From positions 1 through 28,665 of the forward strand of contig SKTJ01000307.1 of NCBI GenBank assembly GCA_007122565.1: a DNA stretch of 28,665 nucleotides, given 5' to 3'. Both the position numbers and the translations under genes were made by a program. Positions 1-6,795 of this stretch are shown piece after piece. Every line of letters starts with the position of its first letter. Positions within the stretch are counted from its first letter, which is position 1. Source of the stretch: Syntrophomonadaceae bacterium. GTDB lineage: Bacteria; Bacillota; Dethiobacteria; DTU022; UBA8154. A model generated the notes under the pieces. That model did not search any database and was not told the DNA's origin. It worked only from the letters and a program-made list of their open reading frames with translations.

Positions 1-680
1 ACCGTTATCCGCGAGGCAAATCGTTAATCAGACCTCGTTCTTCCTGCGTACAGTGTAAAACAACACTGCAGATTCCCGATCTTTTTCCGGTATTCAGTTA
101 TATTTTTCTCAAGGGACGGTGCCGCTACTGTGGCGTTCCCGTCTCCTTGCGTTATCCCTTTGTGGAGTTACTCACCGCCCTGATCTTTCTCTGCTCCTAC
201 CTCTACTTTGGTTTTACCCCCCTATTTTTTAAATATGCTGTCTTTATTAGTGTTCTAATCGCTATATCTTTTATTGATTTAGACAGGGGTATTATTCCCA
301 ACCGTCTGGTTTTGTTGCTCCTTTTATGGAGCATTGTCTGGCAATTAATCCATCCCACCATTCCACTTGCCGCAGCAGGTTTTGGCCTGCTGGCTGGCGG
401 CGGGCTGTTTTACCTGATCGCCGCCCTCACCAAGGGGGGTATGGGAGGGGGAGACATTAAACTCATGGCTGTGCTTGGATTCAATGCAGGCTGGCCCCTT
501 GTCCTTGTTGTCTTTCTGCTCGCCTTTATTCTTGGAGCCACAGTTGGACTGACTCTTATGTTAGCCGGCAAAAAAACACGCCGTGACCCCCTGCCTTTTG
601 GCCCCTTTCTCTCCATTTCCTTTATAATCTCTATTTTCTGGGGTGTGCAGATCTGGCAATGGTATATGATGTACATATAA
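1..680 (+). CDS. pilD: Type IV prepilin peptidase, 5' end cut by window edge
   Basis: This membrane aspartyl protease cuts the leader off type IV prepilins, and family members usually also N-methylate the new N-terminus. The reading frame is open from base 3, so the true start lies upstream. The TTG at 147 is internal, because the sequence before it encodes the conserved N-terminal domain. That domain has two CxxC pairs (codons at 45-56 and 120-131) spaced as in the zinc-binding region of full-length PilD, followed by the RYPFVELLTA segment. The two catalytic aspartates are seen in FIDLDRGIIPN (Asp codon at 276) and GGGDIK (Asp codon at 453). The rest is hydrophobic with several membrane segments. 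It ends 15 bases before the PilB ATPase, and the pilin substrates are encoded directly downstream. Identity is secure; only the extreme N-terminus is missing. Confidence 0.95.
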   Translation, partial: RYPRGKSLIRPRSSCVQCKTTLQIPDLFPVFSYIFLKGRCRYCGVPVSLRYPFVELLTALIFLCSYLYFGFTPLFFKYAVFISVLIAISFIDLDRGIIPNRLVLLLLLWSIVWQLIHPTIPLAAAGFGLLAGGGLFYLIAALTKGGMGGGDIKLMAVLGFNAGWPLVLVVFLLAFILGATVGLTLMLAGKKTRRDPLPFGPFLSISFIISIFWGVQIWQWYMMYI

Positions 681-695
681 GGGAGCGAAACATGT

Positions 696-1922
696 ATGAG
701 CAAAAGAGAAGAAGAAGGATCGGGCAGACAGAAAGATGGCTCCGGTGCAACCCTTGACGAAAACATCATCGGGATTGTTGATGAAATATTGCAGAATGGT
801 ATCAACAGCGGTGCCAGCGATATTCATCTGGAACCGGTGGAAGGAGGATTGGCGGTACGTCTGCGCATCGATGGTATGCTTTATCCGCTGCGCCATTTTC
901 CCCGGGAGTTAATGCTCCTGATTATCTCCCGCCTCAAAATCATGGCTGGGATGGATATTGCTGAAAAACGCCTGCCTCAGGATGGTAACATCTACCTGGA
1001 TCGGGAAAATCATAAAGTAAATATTCGTGTCTCCACGCTGCCGGTCATCTACGGCGAGAAAATAATGCTGCGCATCCTCAACCCTGCAGGTATGATTATG
1101 GCACTGGATGAGCTCGGTTTTAACAGTGATAATAAACGCCGCTATTATAAATTTTTAGAACATGCGTGGGGCATGATCCTGGTAACCGGCCCCACCGGGT
1201 GCGGCAAAACCACAACCCTCTATTCCACGCTGCGCCATATCGGCAATCCGCAAATTAATACCATTACGGTGGAGGACCCGGTGGAATATCGGCTACAGCA
1301 TGTTAACCAGGTGCAAGTCAATATCAAAACAGGCCTTACCTTTGCCCGGGCGCTGCGCACTGTTTTAAGACAGGACCCCAACGTAATTATGGTTGGCGAA
1401 ATCCGCGATACGGAAACGGCGGAGATCGCTGCCAGGGCCGCTCTTACCGGCCACCTTGTATTTTCCACACTGCACACCAGCGATGCCCCCCGCGCGGTGA
1501 CGCGCCTGTTGGACATGGGGGTGGAGCCTTACATGCTAAACTCTTCTCTGGTTGGGGTGGTCACCCAGCGTCTGATCCGCTTGAACTGCCGACACTGCCT
1601 GGAGGAGGACAATCCGGCACCTGCCGCCCTCACTCTATACCGGGAAGCCTGCGGGGAGAACAATGCCCCGGTTTTTTCCCGGGGCCGGGGCTGTACGAGT
1701 TGCAATCATACGGGCTTTAAAGGACGCACTGCTATCCACGAGATAATGTCTATTGATGAAACGATGCGCAGTCTCATTCACCAATCCCACAACGGGCAGG
1801 AGATCCGCAATCATGCCATCGCCGGTGGTATGAAAACACTGCTCCAGGACGGCATGAAGCGTGCAGCCAGGGGAGAAACAACCCTACAGGAAATAATACG
1901 CGAAACATACTACGCCTTTTAA
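696..1922 (+). CDS. pilB: Type IV pilus assembly / type II secretion ATPase (PilB/GspE family), short form
   Basis: This cytoplasmic hexameric ATPase powers pilin polymerisation. In its 408 residues I see Walker A GPTGCGKTT at 165-173, the Asp box TVEDPVEY at 191-198, Walker B with IMVGEIRD at 231-238, and the His box TGHLVFSTLHT at 251-261. There is also a four-cysteine zinc site (C298, C301, C333, C336), which marks the PilB/GspE branch rather than the PilT branch. Typical PilB proteins are about 550 residues. This one lacks the N-terminal GSPII_E_N domain and begins almost directly with the N2 domain (residues 25-130, SDIHLEP motif), resembling the short ComGA/GspE form. The ATG at 696 follows GGGAG at 681-685. 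A second ATG at 692 is out of frame. The function call is firm; pilus versus competence use is open. Confidence 0.93.
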   Translation: MSKREEEGSGRQKDGSGATLDENIIGIVDEILQNGINSGASDIHLEPVEGGLAVRLRIDGMLYPLRHFPRELMLLIISRLKIMAGMDIAEKRLPQDGNIYLDRENHKVNIRVSTLPVIYGEKIMLRILNPAGMIMALDELGFNSDNKRRYYKFLEHAWGMILVTGPTGCGKTTTLYSTLRHIGNPQINTITVEDPVEYRLQHVNQVQVNIKTGLTFARALRTVLRQDPNVIMVGEIRDTETAEIAARAALTGHLVFSTLHTSDAPRAVTRLLDMGVEPYMLNSSLVGVVTQRLIRLNCRHCLEEDNPAPAALTLYREACGENNAPVFSRGRGCTSCNHTGFKGRTAIHEIMSIDETMRSLIHQSHNGQEIRNHAIAGGMKTLLQDGMKRAARGETTLQEIIRETYYAF

Positions 1923-1925
1923 TCG

Positions 1926-1979
1926 GCCGTATTTCATTGGAGTATGCCCTTACTGGTTACCTTCGTGCCGTATTCATTG
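1926..1979 (+). repeat. Imperfect direct repeat in the pilin leader region
   Basis: GCCGTATTTCATTG at 1926-1939 recurs as GCCGTATTCATTG at 1967-1979, one base shorter. Both lie in the 100-base gap between the ATPase gene and the pilin gene. The arrangement could be a binding site pair controlling the pilin gene, or chance. No convincing sigma-A promoter was found in the same gap. Confidence 0.35.
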
Positions 1980-2022
1980 CGGAAAATACTCTCTTAAACA
2001 AAACTTTAAGGAGGTAAAGAAT

Positions 2023-2427
2023 ATGTTTGAAAAAATGATACGCAAGGCGCATCAGAGCCAAAAAGGTTTCACTTTGGTGGAACTGATGGTCGTGGTGGTA
2101 ATTATAGGGATTCTAACGGCGATAGCGGTACCGGTGTATAAATCGGTATCGTTGAATGCAGAACGAAGTGCCGTTGAGGCAAATTTGAGGACAATTGATG
2201 GTATGATAATGTTGTTCGAAGCCTCAAGTGCAACTGGAGCAACTGTTGATAATTCAGCTGCAGCTACCGCAAATGCTCAATTAGTAGATGATTATTTAGC
2301 GGCATGGCCTGCGGGACCAGGAAATGCAACATATGGTGTTGATGATGGGCGGGCTTTTGTTGTAGGTACGCCGGGAGGAGCAACTTTTACAGGCACAGAT
2401 AACAAACTACCATTGACTTGGCCTTAA
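2023..2427 (+). CDS. pilA: Type IV pilin, probable major pilin
   Basis: This is a 134-residue prepilin. The 15-residue leader ends at Gly15 (QKG), and cleavage leaves FTLVELMVVVVIIGILTAIA, with the conserved Glu5 of the mature protein and a roughly 20-residue hydrophobic helix. The C-terminal domain is short and rich in Ala, Thr and Gly, with no cysteine pair. A very good ribosome site (AAGGAGGT, 2008-2015) precedes the ATG by 7 bases, the strongest in this cluster and in keeping with high expression. Base use after the N-terminal helix is more AT-rich than the flanking genes, as is common for variable pilin domains. The 100-base leader region and about 325-base untranslated downstream stretch set it apart from the tightly packed minor pilins. 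It is presumably processed by the peptidase at the window start. Confidence 0.92.
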   Translation: MFEKMIRKAHQSQKGFTLVELMVVVVIIGILTAIAVPVYKSVSLNAERSAVEANLRTIDGMIMLFEASSATGATVDNSAAATANAQLVDDYLAAWPAGPGNATYGVDDGRAFVVGTPGGATFTGTDNKLPLTWP

Positions 2428-2752
2428 AGTCTTATTTCCCATGTAAGAGGTAAAAGGTAGAAAGAGGAGGGTTCTGCAAACGATAACGTCATATTTGGTA
2501 ATGAAATTAATTTGCGTCGTGCAAGCTATTACTCCCCCCTGGCTGGGAACTAAGCTGCTGGCCATTAATATATTATTTAGATCTGGTAACACTGCGCAAG
2601 TTCGACATCACAGCTTCGCAAAACAACGACTCCCTAAAATTATGACAAAAATTAGCGTATTTGCAGGAAAATTAATCCTGTGAGGCGAAATTTTTTATAT
2701 TGTAGAGATAACGCCTGGTATAAAGGAAAAGCGGCTAAAGGTGGTTTGTTCT
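2428..2752. other. AT-rich non-coding stretch after the pilin gene
   Basis: There is no supportable gene here. The open frame at 2495-2683 has no family signature and no ribosome site. The one structured spot is a small inverted repeat, CAGGA at 2664-2668 and TCCTG at 2676-2680, followed by TGTGAGGCGAAATTTTTTAT. No T-tract terminator was found behind the pilin gene. Confidence 0.5.
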
Positions 2753-2944
2753 ATGGGTGAGAAAGAATTAAAATATCCCATTGATTATGGTGACAGTTCT
2801 TGCTGTTATCTCACAGATATAGAACATTATGCTTGGATTGACACTCAATGTACGGATGAGGGTTTATTTTGTATTGTAAAAAAAGCGCAGGGTGTTTTTA
2901 AAAACTTTCGCGCGGCTGTGGAGGGACAATCGATCCATGTTTAA
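2753..2944 (+). CDS. Small unknown protein between pilin and platform gene
   Basis: I do not recognise this 63-residue protein. The ATG at 2753 follows AAAGGTGG at an acceptable distance; a GTG at 2741 would add four residues. The stop overlaps the preferred ATG of the next gene by 8 bases (2937-2944), which looks like translational coupling and supports a real gene. The protein has four cysteines (SSCCYL, DTQCTD, LFCIV), is mildly acidic in its first half, and ends with a basic amphipathic stretch (KKAQGVFKNFR). There is no signal peptide, membrane segment or prepilin motif. It could be a regulator or assembly factor for the pilus, a remnant of a longer gene, or a chance frame. Confidence 0.4.
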   Translation: MGEKELKYPIDYGDSSCCYLTDIEHYAWIDTQCTDEGLFCIVKKAQGVFKNFRAAVEGQSIHV

Positions 2945-4028
2945 TATACCGGCGGTGCTGCGGCAACCAATGCCGCTCTTTTTTTTAAGGGGACGTCCCG
3001 GCGCAAGGGAACTGATGAGCTTTTGCTATCAGTTTGCTGCTTTGCTTAATGCCGGTATTACTGTGCTGACGGGCCTGGAAATCCTGACAAAGCAAGCGGA
3101 CAATTCCCGCCTTAAGCTTGGGCTCAGGGCGGTGACCCGCCGCGTGGAATATGGACAGTCCCTGGCGGAAGCACTGGCGCAGGAGCAGAAAATATTCTCC
3201 CCTTTTTTTGTGGGAATGATTGATGCCGGCGAAACGGGCGGTGTGTTGGGCGAAACCATGCAGCGACTGGGCATACACTATGAGAAAAAAAGTGACCTTG
3301 AAAAAAAGATTAAAACAGCGACGGCATACCCTAAATTTGTTTTTTTGGTTATTTTGGGGGTCGTCGCTTTTTTACTTGCTTTTGTATTACCTTCTTTTGC
3401 CGGGACATTTGCCGGTATGGGGGTGGAACCGCCGCTGCCGACGAAGGTTCTCATGGCCATCGGGGAAGGGATGCGCACTTACTGGCAGCTTATTCTTGCA
3501 ACTGGAGCAGGAGTTTATCTCATAATATTTGGAGTATTGAAAACGAAAATAGGTAGTTATTATGCGGATCAATTATGGTTGTGCCTCCCTCTTTTTGGCA
3601 TCCTGTACCGCAAGGTGATGGTGGCCAGATTCTGTCGTACCCTCAGTACCCTGATTGGCAGCGGGGTGGGGTTGTTAGCAGCGCTGGAATTGACGAAAAA
3701 TGTCGTGGATAGCCGTGTATTTGCGGAGCGTATCGCGAAAATGAGTGGTTCAATCATCAGGGGGGAGTCTGTGGCCGCAACGCTGGCTGGGACAAGCATC
3801 TTTCCCCTTTTAGTAACGGGGATGGTCAACGTGGGTGAGCAGGCCGGCAGACTTGACGAGATGCTCACCCGGGTAGCCGATTTATATGAATCGGAGATTA
3901 ATTACGTGGTGGAACGGTTGGGTTCCCTGCTGGAGCCAGCTCTGGTAATTTTCCTCTCACTGGTGGTAGGGGGTATTGTGCTTTCAGTTTTTTTGCCGTT
4001 GTTTGGTGTGTTTGATTTGTATTTATAA
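2937..4028 (+). CDS. pilC: Type IV pilus inner-membrane platform protein (PilC/GspF family)
   Basis: PilC is the polytopic membrane protein on which the PilB ATPase acts to extract and polymerise pilins. The protein has 363 residues from ATG 2937 and contains the two repeated T2SSF domains (about 29-151 and 232-353). Each has the ELMSFCYQFAALLNAG or MVARFCRTLSTLIGSG opening and the GMIDAGETGG or GMVNVGEQAG motif. Membrane segments lie near 134-157, 184-202 and 333-356. I prefer ATG 2937 because GTGGAGGGA at 2918-2926 is correctly placed; a GTG at 2892 would add 15 residues but has no ribosome site. Family members are usually near 400 residues, and the N-terminal extension is short here. Confidence 0.93.
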   Translation: MFNIPAVLRQPMPLFFLRGRPGARELMSFCYQFAALLNAGITVLTGLEILTKQADNSRLKLGLRAVTRRVEYGQSLAEALAQEQKIFSPFFVGMIDAGETGGVLGETMQRLGIHYEKKSDLEKKIKTATAYPKFVFLVILGVVAFLLAFVLPSFAGTFAGMGVEPPLPTKVLMAIGEGMRTYWQLILATGAGVYLIIFGVLKTKIGSYYADQLWLCLPLFGILYRKVMVARFCRTLSTLIGSGVGLLAALELTKNVVDSRVFAERIAKMSGSIIRGESVAATLAGTSIFPLLVTGMVNVGEQAGRLDEMLTRVADLYESEINYVVERLGSLLEPALVIFLSLVVGGIVLSVFLPLFGVFDLYL

Positions 4029-4032
4029 ATAC

Positions 4033-4107
4033 AATAAGCAAGAGATAAGAGGCAAGAGAAAGTGATAACCAACACTGGGAACAAGAAACAGGAGACAGGA
4101 AAAGCCA
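4033..4107 (+). repeat. Degenerate heptad repeat array (nnnCARR units)
   Basis: The purine-rich strand reads in 7-base units with a conserved second half: aagCAAG, agaTAAG, aggCAAG, then after a less regular middle aaCAAG, aaaCAGG, agaCAGG. The same 7-base layout recurs at four other intergenic sites in this window. It is not a coding signal, because stop codons interrupt all frames. Confidence 0.55.
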
Positions 4108-4181
4108 TTGTTTCAGTGGCACCAGCAGAAGATGAAAGTTGCAACAGGTTGAGCATATTCGCGGGCGGACAGGGTTGTCCG
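4104..4181 (+). other. Two hairpins before the first minor pilin gene
   Basis: GCCATTG and CAGTGGC (4104-4120) can form a 7-pair stem with one G-U pair and a TTT loop. CGGACA (4166-4171) and TGTCCG (4176-4181) form a perfect 6-base stem with a GGGT loop. Neither is followed by a T-tract, so they are not ordinary terminators. They lie in the untranslated leader of the minor pilin genes and may affect message processing. Confidence 0.35.
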
Positions 4182-4210
4182 TTCCTTGTACAGAGATAGG
4201 GGTGGATTGA

Positions 4211-4651
4211 ATGAGATTGTGGCGCTGTGAGGAGGGGGTGACGCTGCTGGAGGTTGTCCTTAGTGTGGCGATTCTGAGCATCGTAGGTCTTTCTTTTACC
4301 AACCTTTTAAGCAGTGGTTTTACCGCCTCGGTGCAGAGTGGACGGACAAGCCAGGGTGCTGTGCTGGCTCAGGAAAAGATGGAAGTGCTGCGCGCACATA
4401 CTTATGGTGAATTGCTGCAAATGGGAGCAGCGTTGAACGGCGGGGTTTTTTCCTGTCCCACTGCCGCAGTATCTTCAATACCCGCGGCGATTAGTGGGTT
4501 TGACAGTTTGGAATTAAATTACAGCATTACCTGTTACTTGCTGCATTTTGATGGTTACCCGGTGCAGGCACTGCGCCTGGAGGTAGTTGTCCGGCAGGAG
4601 GAGGGGAGACCGGTTGCCCGCTTCATTTCATTCATACCGAAAGGATCGTAA
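4211..4651 (+). CDS. Prepilin-like minor pilin (PilV/GspI type)
   Basis: This 146-residue protein has a short leader ending at Gly9 (EEG), followed by VTLLEVVLSVAILSIVG, with Glu5 and a hydrophobic helix. This is the class III signal recognised by the prepilin peptidase. The body has the QSGRTSQGAVLAQEKMEVLRA stretch seen in PilV/GspI-like minor pilins (many members keep an AxxxAQxKMExLR-like segment) and one cysteine pair (SCP...ITCY). GGGGTGG at 4199-4205 serves ATG 4211. It overlaps the next gene by tens of bases. It is probably an initiation or tip minor pilin; the exact subclass is uncertain. Confidence 0.85.
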   Translation: MRLWRCEEGVTLLEVVLSVAILSIVGLSFTNLLSSGFTASVQSGRTSQGAVLAQEKMEVLRAHTYGELLQMGAALNGGVFSCPTAAVSSIPAAISGFDSLELNYSITCYLLHFDGYPVQALRLEVVVRQEEGRPVARFISFIPKGS

Positions 4652-5129
4652 ACCCAACGATGGGGGATGTTGTGCAACAGAAAAAGGGTTTACTCTGTTG
4701 GAGGTCCTGGCAGCTGTGACGGTATATGCACTGTTATTGGGTTCTGTTTTCAGCCTGTACTTATTTGGGGTAAATACTTATAAGGTTGGCTCGAATCGTT
4801 TGGATCTGCAACAAAATGTGCGTGTGGCGGCCGATTTTATTTCAAGGGAACTGCGTTATGCCCATGCGCTGCAGCAAGTGAACGATCATGAAGTACAATA
4901 TAGTTATCCCGGTGAAGCGGCCCCTTATACGATTAAGCATAAAAACGGGGAGATTGTGCAGTTAATCAGTAATACTGAGACAAAGATTGCCTATAATATT
5001 GAGACGCTCATCTTTAACTGGGATGAACATAATAAGGTTCTCTATTTTAGTATAAAAGGTAATGATGAAGGAAACACATATGCCGTGCGCTCCGCAGTGT
5101 GCCTGCAAAACTTGCGTGAAAGGTGGTAG
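4614..5129 (+). CDS. Prepilin-like minor pilin (PilW type), start possibly affected by a frameshift
   Basis: The mature part begins EKG then FTLLEVLAAVTVYALLLGSV, a clear prepilin site with Glu5. The C-terminal part has the LDLQQNVRVAADFISRELRYA segment typical of PilW/ComGF-like minor pilins. In the frame of this domain the only well-placed start is TTG 4614, preceded by AGGAGGAGGGGAG at 4596-4608, giving a 171-residue protein with a 25-residue leader. A more natural leader starts at ATG 4660 in another frame (MGDVVQQKKG). It would join the FTLLEV frame if the A5 tract at 4681-4685 had six A. So either TTG is used, or a one-base deletion or sequencing error has separated the original start. 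It overlaps the upstream gene by 38 bases. Confidence 0.8.
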   Translation: MPASFHSYRKDRKPNDGGCCATEKGFTLLEVLAAVTVYALLLGSVFSLYLFGVNTYKVGSNRLDLQQNVRVAADFISRELRYAHALQQVNDHEVQYSYPGEAAPYTIKHKNGEIVQLISNTETKIAYNIETLIFNWDEHNKVLYFSIKGNDEGNTYAVRSAVCLQNLRERW

Positions 5130-5134
5130 GTGAC

Positions 5135-6007
5135 GTGGAAACGATGCATTCGCAGAAAGGTTCCGCCCTCGTATTTGTGGTGCTGATCTGCGCCGCCCTG
5201 CTATTGCTCGGCACCTCCCTTATGGATCTCAATAGCGCGGACTTGCAGATTGCCGTTAATCAGCGGGACAGCTTGCAAGCCTACTACCTTGCCGAAACGG
5301 GAATGGAAAGCGCCCTTGCGGTAATGAAGGAGCATGATTCTTTTTATACGGGGCACAGCACTGTTATGCTTGCAGAAGGGAGTTTCAGTGTGAGTGTAAG
5401 CGCCCTGGAGCAGGCGAATGGTGGGCGCAGTGTTACCATAGTATCCACCGGTGAATCAGGCCGTGTGCGGGAGCAGATCAGCATGGAATTTCAATCGTTT
5501 CCTCCCTTTAACGGGGGGACAAACGGGGCGGCCCTGGGGTGGTATGACGAAACGGATGGGATTATCGTGCCGGGCATACATACGGGTGGAGCCGGGGCTG
5601 TCTTACTCGGTTCTTCCGGCATGGGTCTCCCTTTAATACTGCAGCAGCAGGAAGGGAATGGCTATGCCTGTTTTGCTGCAGAGCAGCTATTTTTTAACAG
5701 CAACCCGATCAGCCTGCTTGTTGAAGAAACCCTGGAGATCAGTTGCGAGACAGCAGTTTTCCATGGGATTGTTATTTTGTGCTCGGAGATGGGAAGCCTG
5801 CGCTTTGTGCACCCTTCCATTGCTCCAGTGCCCGTTTATTTTCGTAACAGGATAGTGACCACGGATCACCATGTGCTGCTCGAAGCCGGCGTTTATCATT
5901 TCCCCCATGGTTATCAAATTACAGGAACTTCAAATGCAGCAGAATTGGGAAATTTTCGTGTATTACCCCTGGTTCCCGGAACGATGAAGCGGTGGGGCAG
6001 GGGATGA
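5135..6007 (+). CDS. PilX-like minor pilin protein
   Basis: This roughly 290-residue protein carries the PilX N-terminal pattern. A short leader ends in SQKG, then SALVFVVLICAALLLLGTSL lacks Glu5 as PilX proteins do, followed by the hallmark AVNQRDSLQAYYLAETGMES. The rest is a beta-rich, mostly non-charged domain without a recognisable catalytic motif. PilX proteins prime pilus assembly and sit at the tip. GTG 5135 is preferred because AGGTGG at 5121-5126 is 8 bases upstream; GTG 5123 and ATG 5144 are in frame and possible. The previous gene stops at 5129. The stop overlaps the next start in an ATGA. Confidence 0.82.
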   Translation: METMHSQKGSALVFVVLICAALLLLGTSLMDLNSADLQIAVNQRDSLQAYYLAETGMESALAVMKEHDSFYTGHSTVMLAEGSFSVSVSALEQANGGRSVTIVSTGESGRVREQISMEFQSFPPFNGGTNGAALGWYDETDGIIVPGIHTGGAGAVLLGSSGMGLPLILQQQEGNGYACFAAEQLFFNSNPISLLVEETLEISCETAVFHGIVILCSEMGSLRFVHPSIAPVPVYFRNRIVTTDHHVLLEAGVYHFPHGYQITGTSNAAELGNFRVLPLVPGTMKRWGRG

Positions 6008-6474
6008 ATAAATCGCGGTCACGGCAGGTTTATGCAGGCTATACCATGATCGAGTTGCTCGCAGTCTTAGCCCTTTTAAGCTTGATCACGGCCTTGGCTG
6101 TTCCCCGATTTACGTCAAAGCCCCACTGGCACCTTGAGGTAGCTTCCCGTCGCATGGCAGGCGATCTGCGCCTGCTGCGCCAGGCAGCAATTAACACGGG
6201 CGAATCATGCAAGATAGATTATTATATTTATACCAACCGCTATGAGTTGAGCTTGCCTGATGGCAAAGAGCGGATCAGTTTGCCGCAGGGAGTCCGCTTT
6301 GATGGAACCACAACCTTCAGTGGAGTGCCGCCTTCCCTCCAATTTAATAATATGGGGCGGCCCAGTAGTGGGGGGACGGTTATCCTGGAAGCAGGTGGAT
6401 TCAGGCGTTATGTTATCGTTGCGCCTGTTACGGGACGAGTCAGAGTTTCCCGGGAACCGCCGTTGCACTGGTAA
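6004..6474 (+). CDS. FimT/GspH-type pseudopilin
   Basis: This 156-residue protein begins at ATG 6004, whose ATGA overlaps the preceding stop and implies coupled translation. The prepilin site is AGYTMIELLAVLALLSL with Glu5 conserved and the cut after Gly. It is followed by ASRRMAGDLRLLRQAAINTG, the conserved helix of GspH/FimT proteins, and a beta-strand-rich C-terminal domain with the FNNMGRPSSGGTVIL and VTGRVRV segments typical of that family. It is probably a minor subunit of the same pilus. It is the last gene of the cluster. A GTG at 5992 would add four residues but lacks a proper ribosome site. Confidence 0.88.
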   Translation: MNKSRSRQVYAGYTMIELLAVLALLSLITALAVPRFTSKPHWHLEVASRRMAGDLRLLRQAAINTGESCKIDYYIYTNRYELSLPDGKERISLPQGVRFDGTTTFSGVPPSLQFNNMGRPSSGGTVILEAGGFRRYVIVAPVTGRVRVSREPPLHW

Positions 6475-6477
6475 AAT

Positions 6478-6497
6478 TGGATAGATCCATCCTTTTT
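6478..6497 (+). terminator. Weak intrinsic terminator candidate after the pilus genes
   Basis: A perfect 5-base inverted repeat TGGAT/ATCCA with a 2-base gap is followed three bases later by TTTTT. The stem is short, so termination would be partial. Its position right behind the last pilin gene is the main support. Confidence 0.3.
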
Positions 6498-6584
6498 GCT
6501 TTAAAAAAACTGTTTTTCTTTTTTGTGGGCAGGAATTTTATTTAAAAAGTGGAATTAGAAAAAGCACGCAGGGTAAAGTAAGTA

Positions 6585-6792
6585 CAAAAGGCAAAAAATA
6601 AGAAGCAATATGCAGGATGTATCTTGCCTCCTGTAGAAGGCTGTGGGCAGCAGCCCCTGCGAAAACCAGCCGTGTGGTACATGACATGGGGTTTATTCAT
6701 AGCATAATAATGTTCCGGGCGGACGTGGATTCCTCCTAAGATCTCTGTCGTCTTTATTGCTTCTTGTTTCCTGCTTCTTTGTTTCTTGTTAG
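6585..6792. repeat. Convergent pair of heptad repeat arrays
   Basis: The left array on the + strand reads gtaCAAA, aggCAAA, aaaTAAG, aagCAAT, atgCAGG (about 6582-6616). The right array on the - strand (6750-6792) reads taaCAAG, aaaCAAA, gaagCAGG, aaaCAAG, aagCAAT. The 11-mer aagaagcaata at 6600-6610 has an exact inverted copy at 6755-6765, so the two arrays face each other around about 145 bases. The architecture resembles a small non-autonomous element but has no transposase or clear target duplication. Confidence 0.45.
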
Positions 6793-6795
6793 GGG

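Larger units (their letters stand above)
6475..6795. other. Intergenic region between pilus cluster and pepP
   Basis: This 321-base gap holds no gene. It starts with a weak terminator candidate, TGGAT-AG-ATCCA (6478-6489) followed by TCCTTTTTG, and a second T-rich patch near 6506-6525. Two convergent heptad repeat arrays (6585-6615 and 6750-6792) enclose a GC-richer core with small hairpins, including GGCTG...CAGCC around 6639-6656. I do not recognise an RNA family in that core. Confidence 0.45.

Noticed and set aside
147..149. TTG start for the prepilin peptidase
   Set aside because: The upstream in-frame sequence encodes the paired CxxC motifs of the family, so the gene is open at the window edge and this codon is internal.
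2495..2683. 62-codon open frame after the pilin gene
   Set aside because: No ribosome site, no recognisable motif, and an odd residue composition; it is probably chance in AT-rich DNA.
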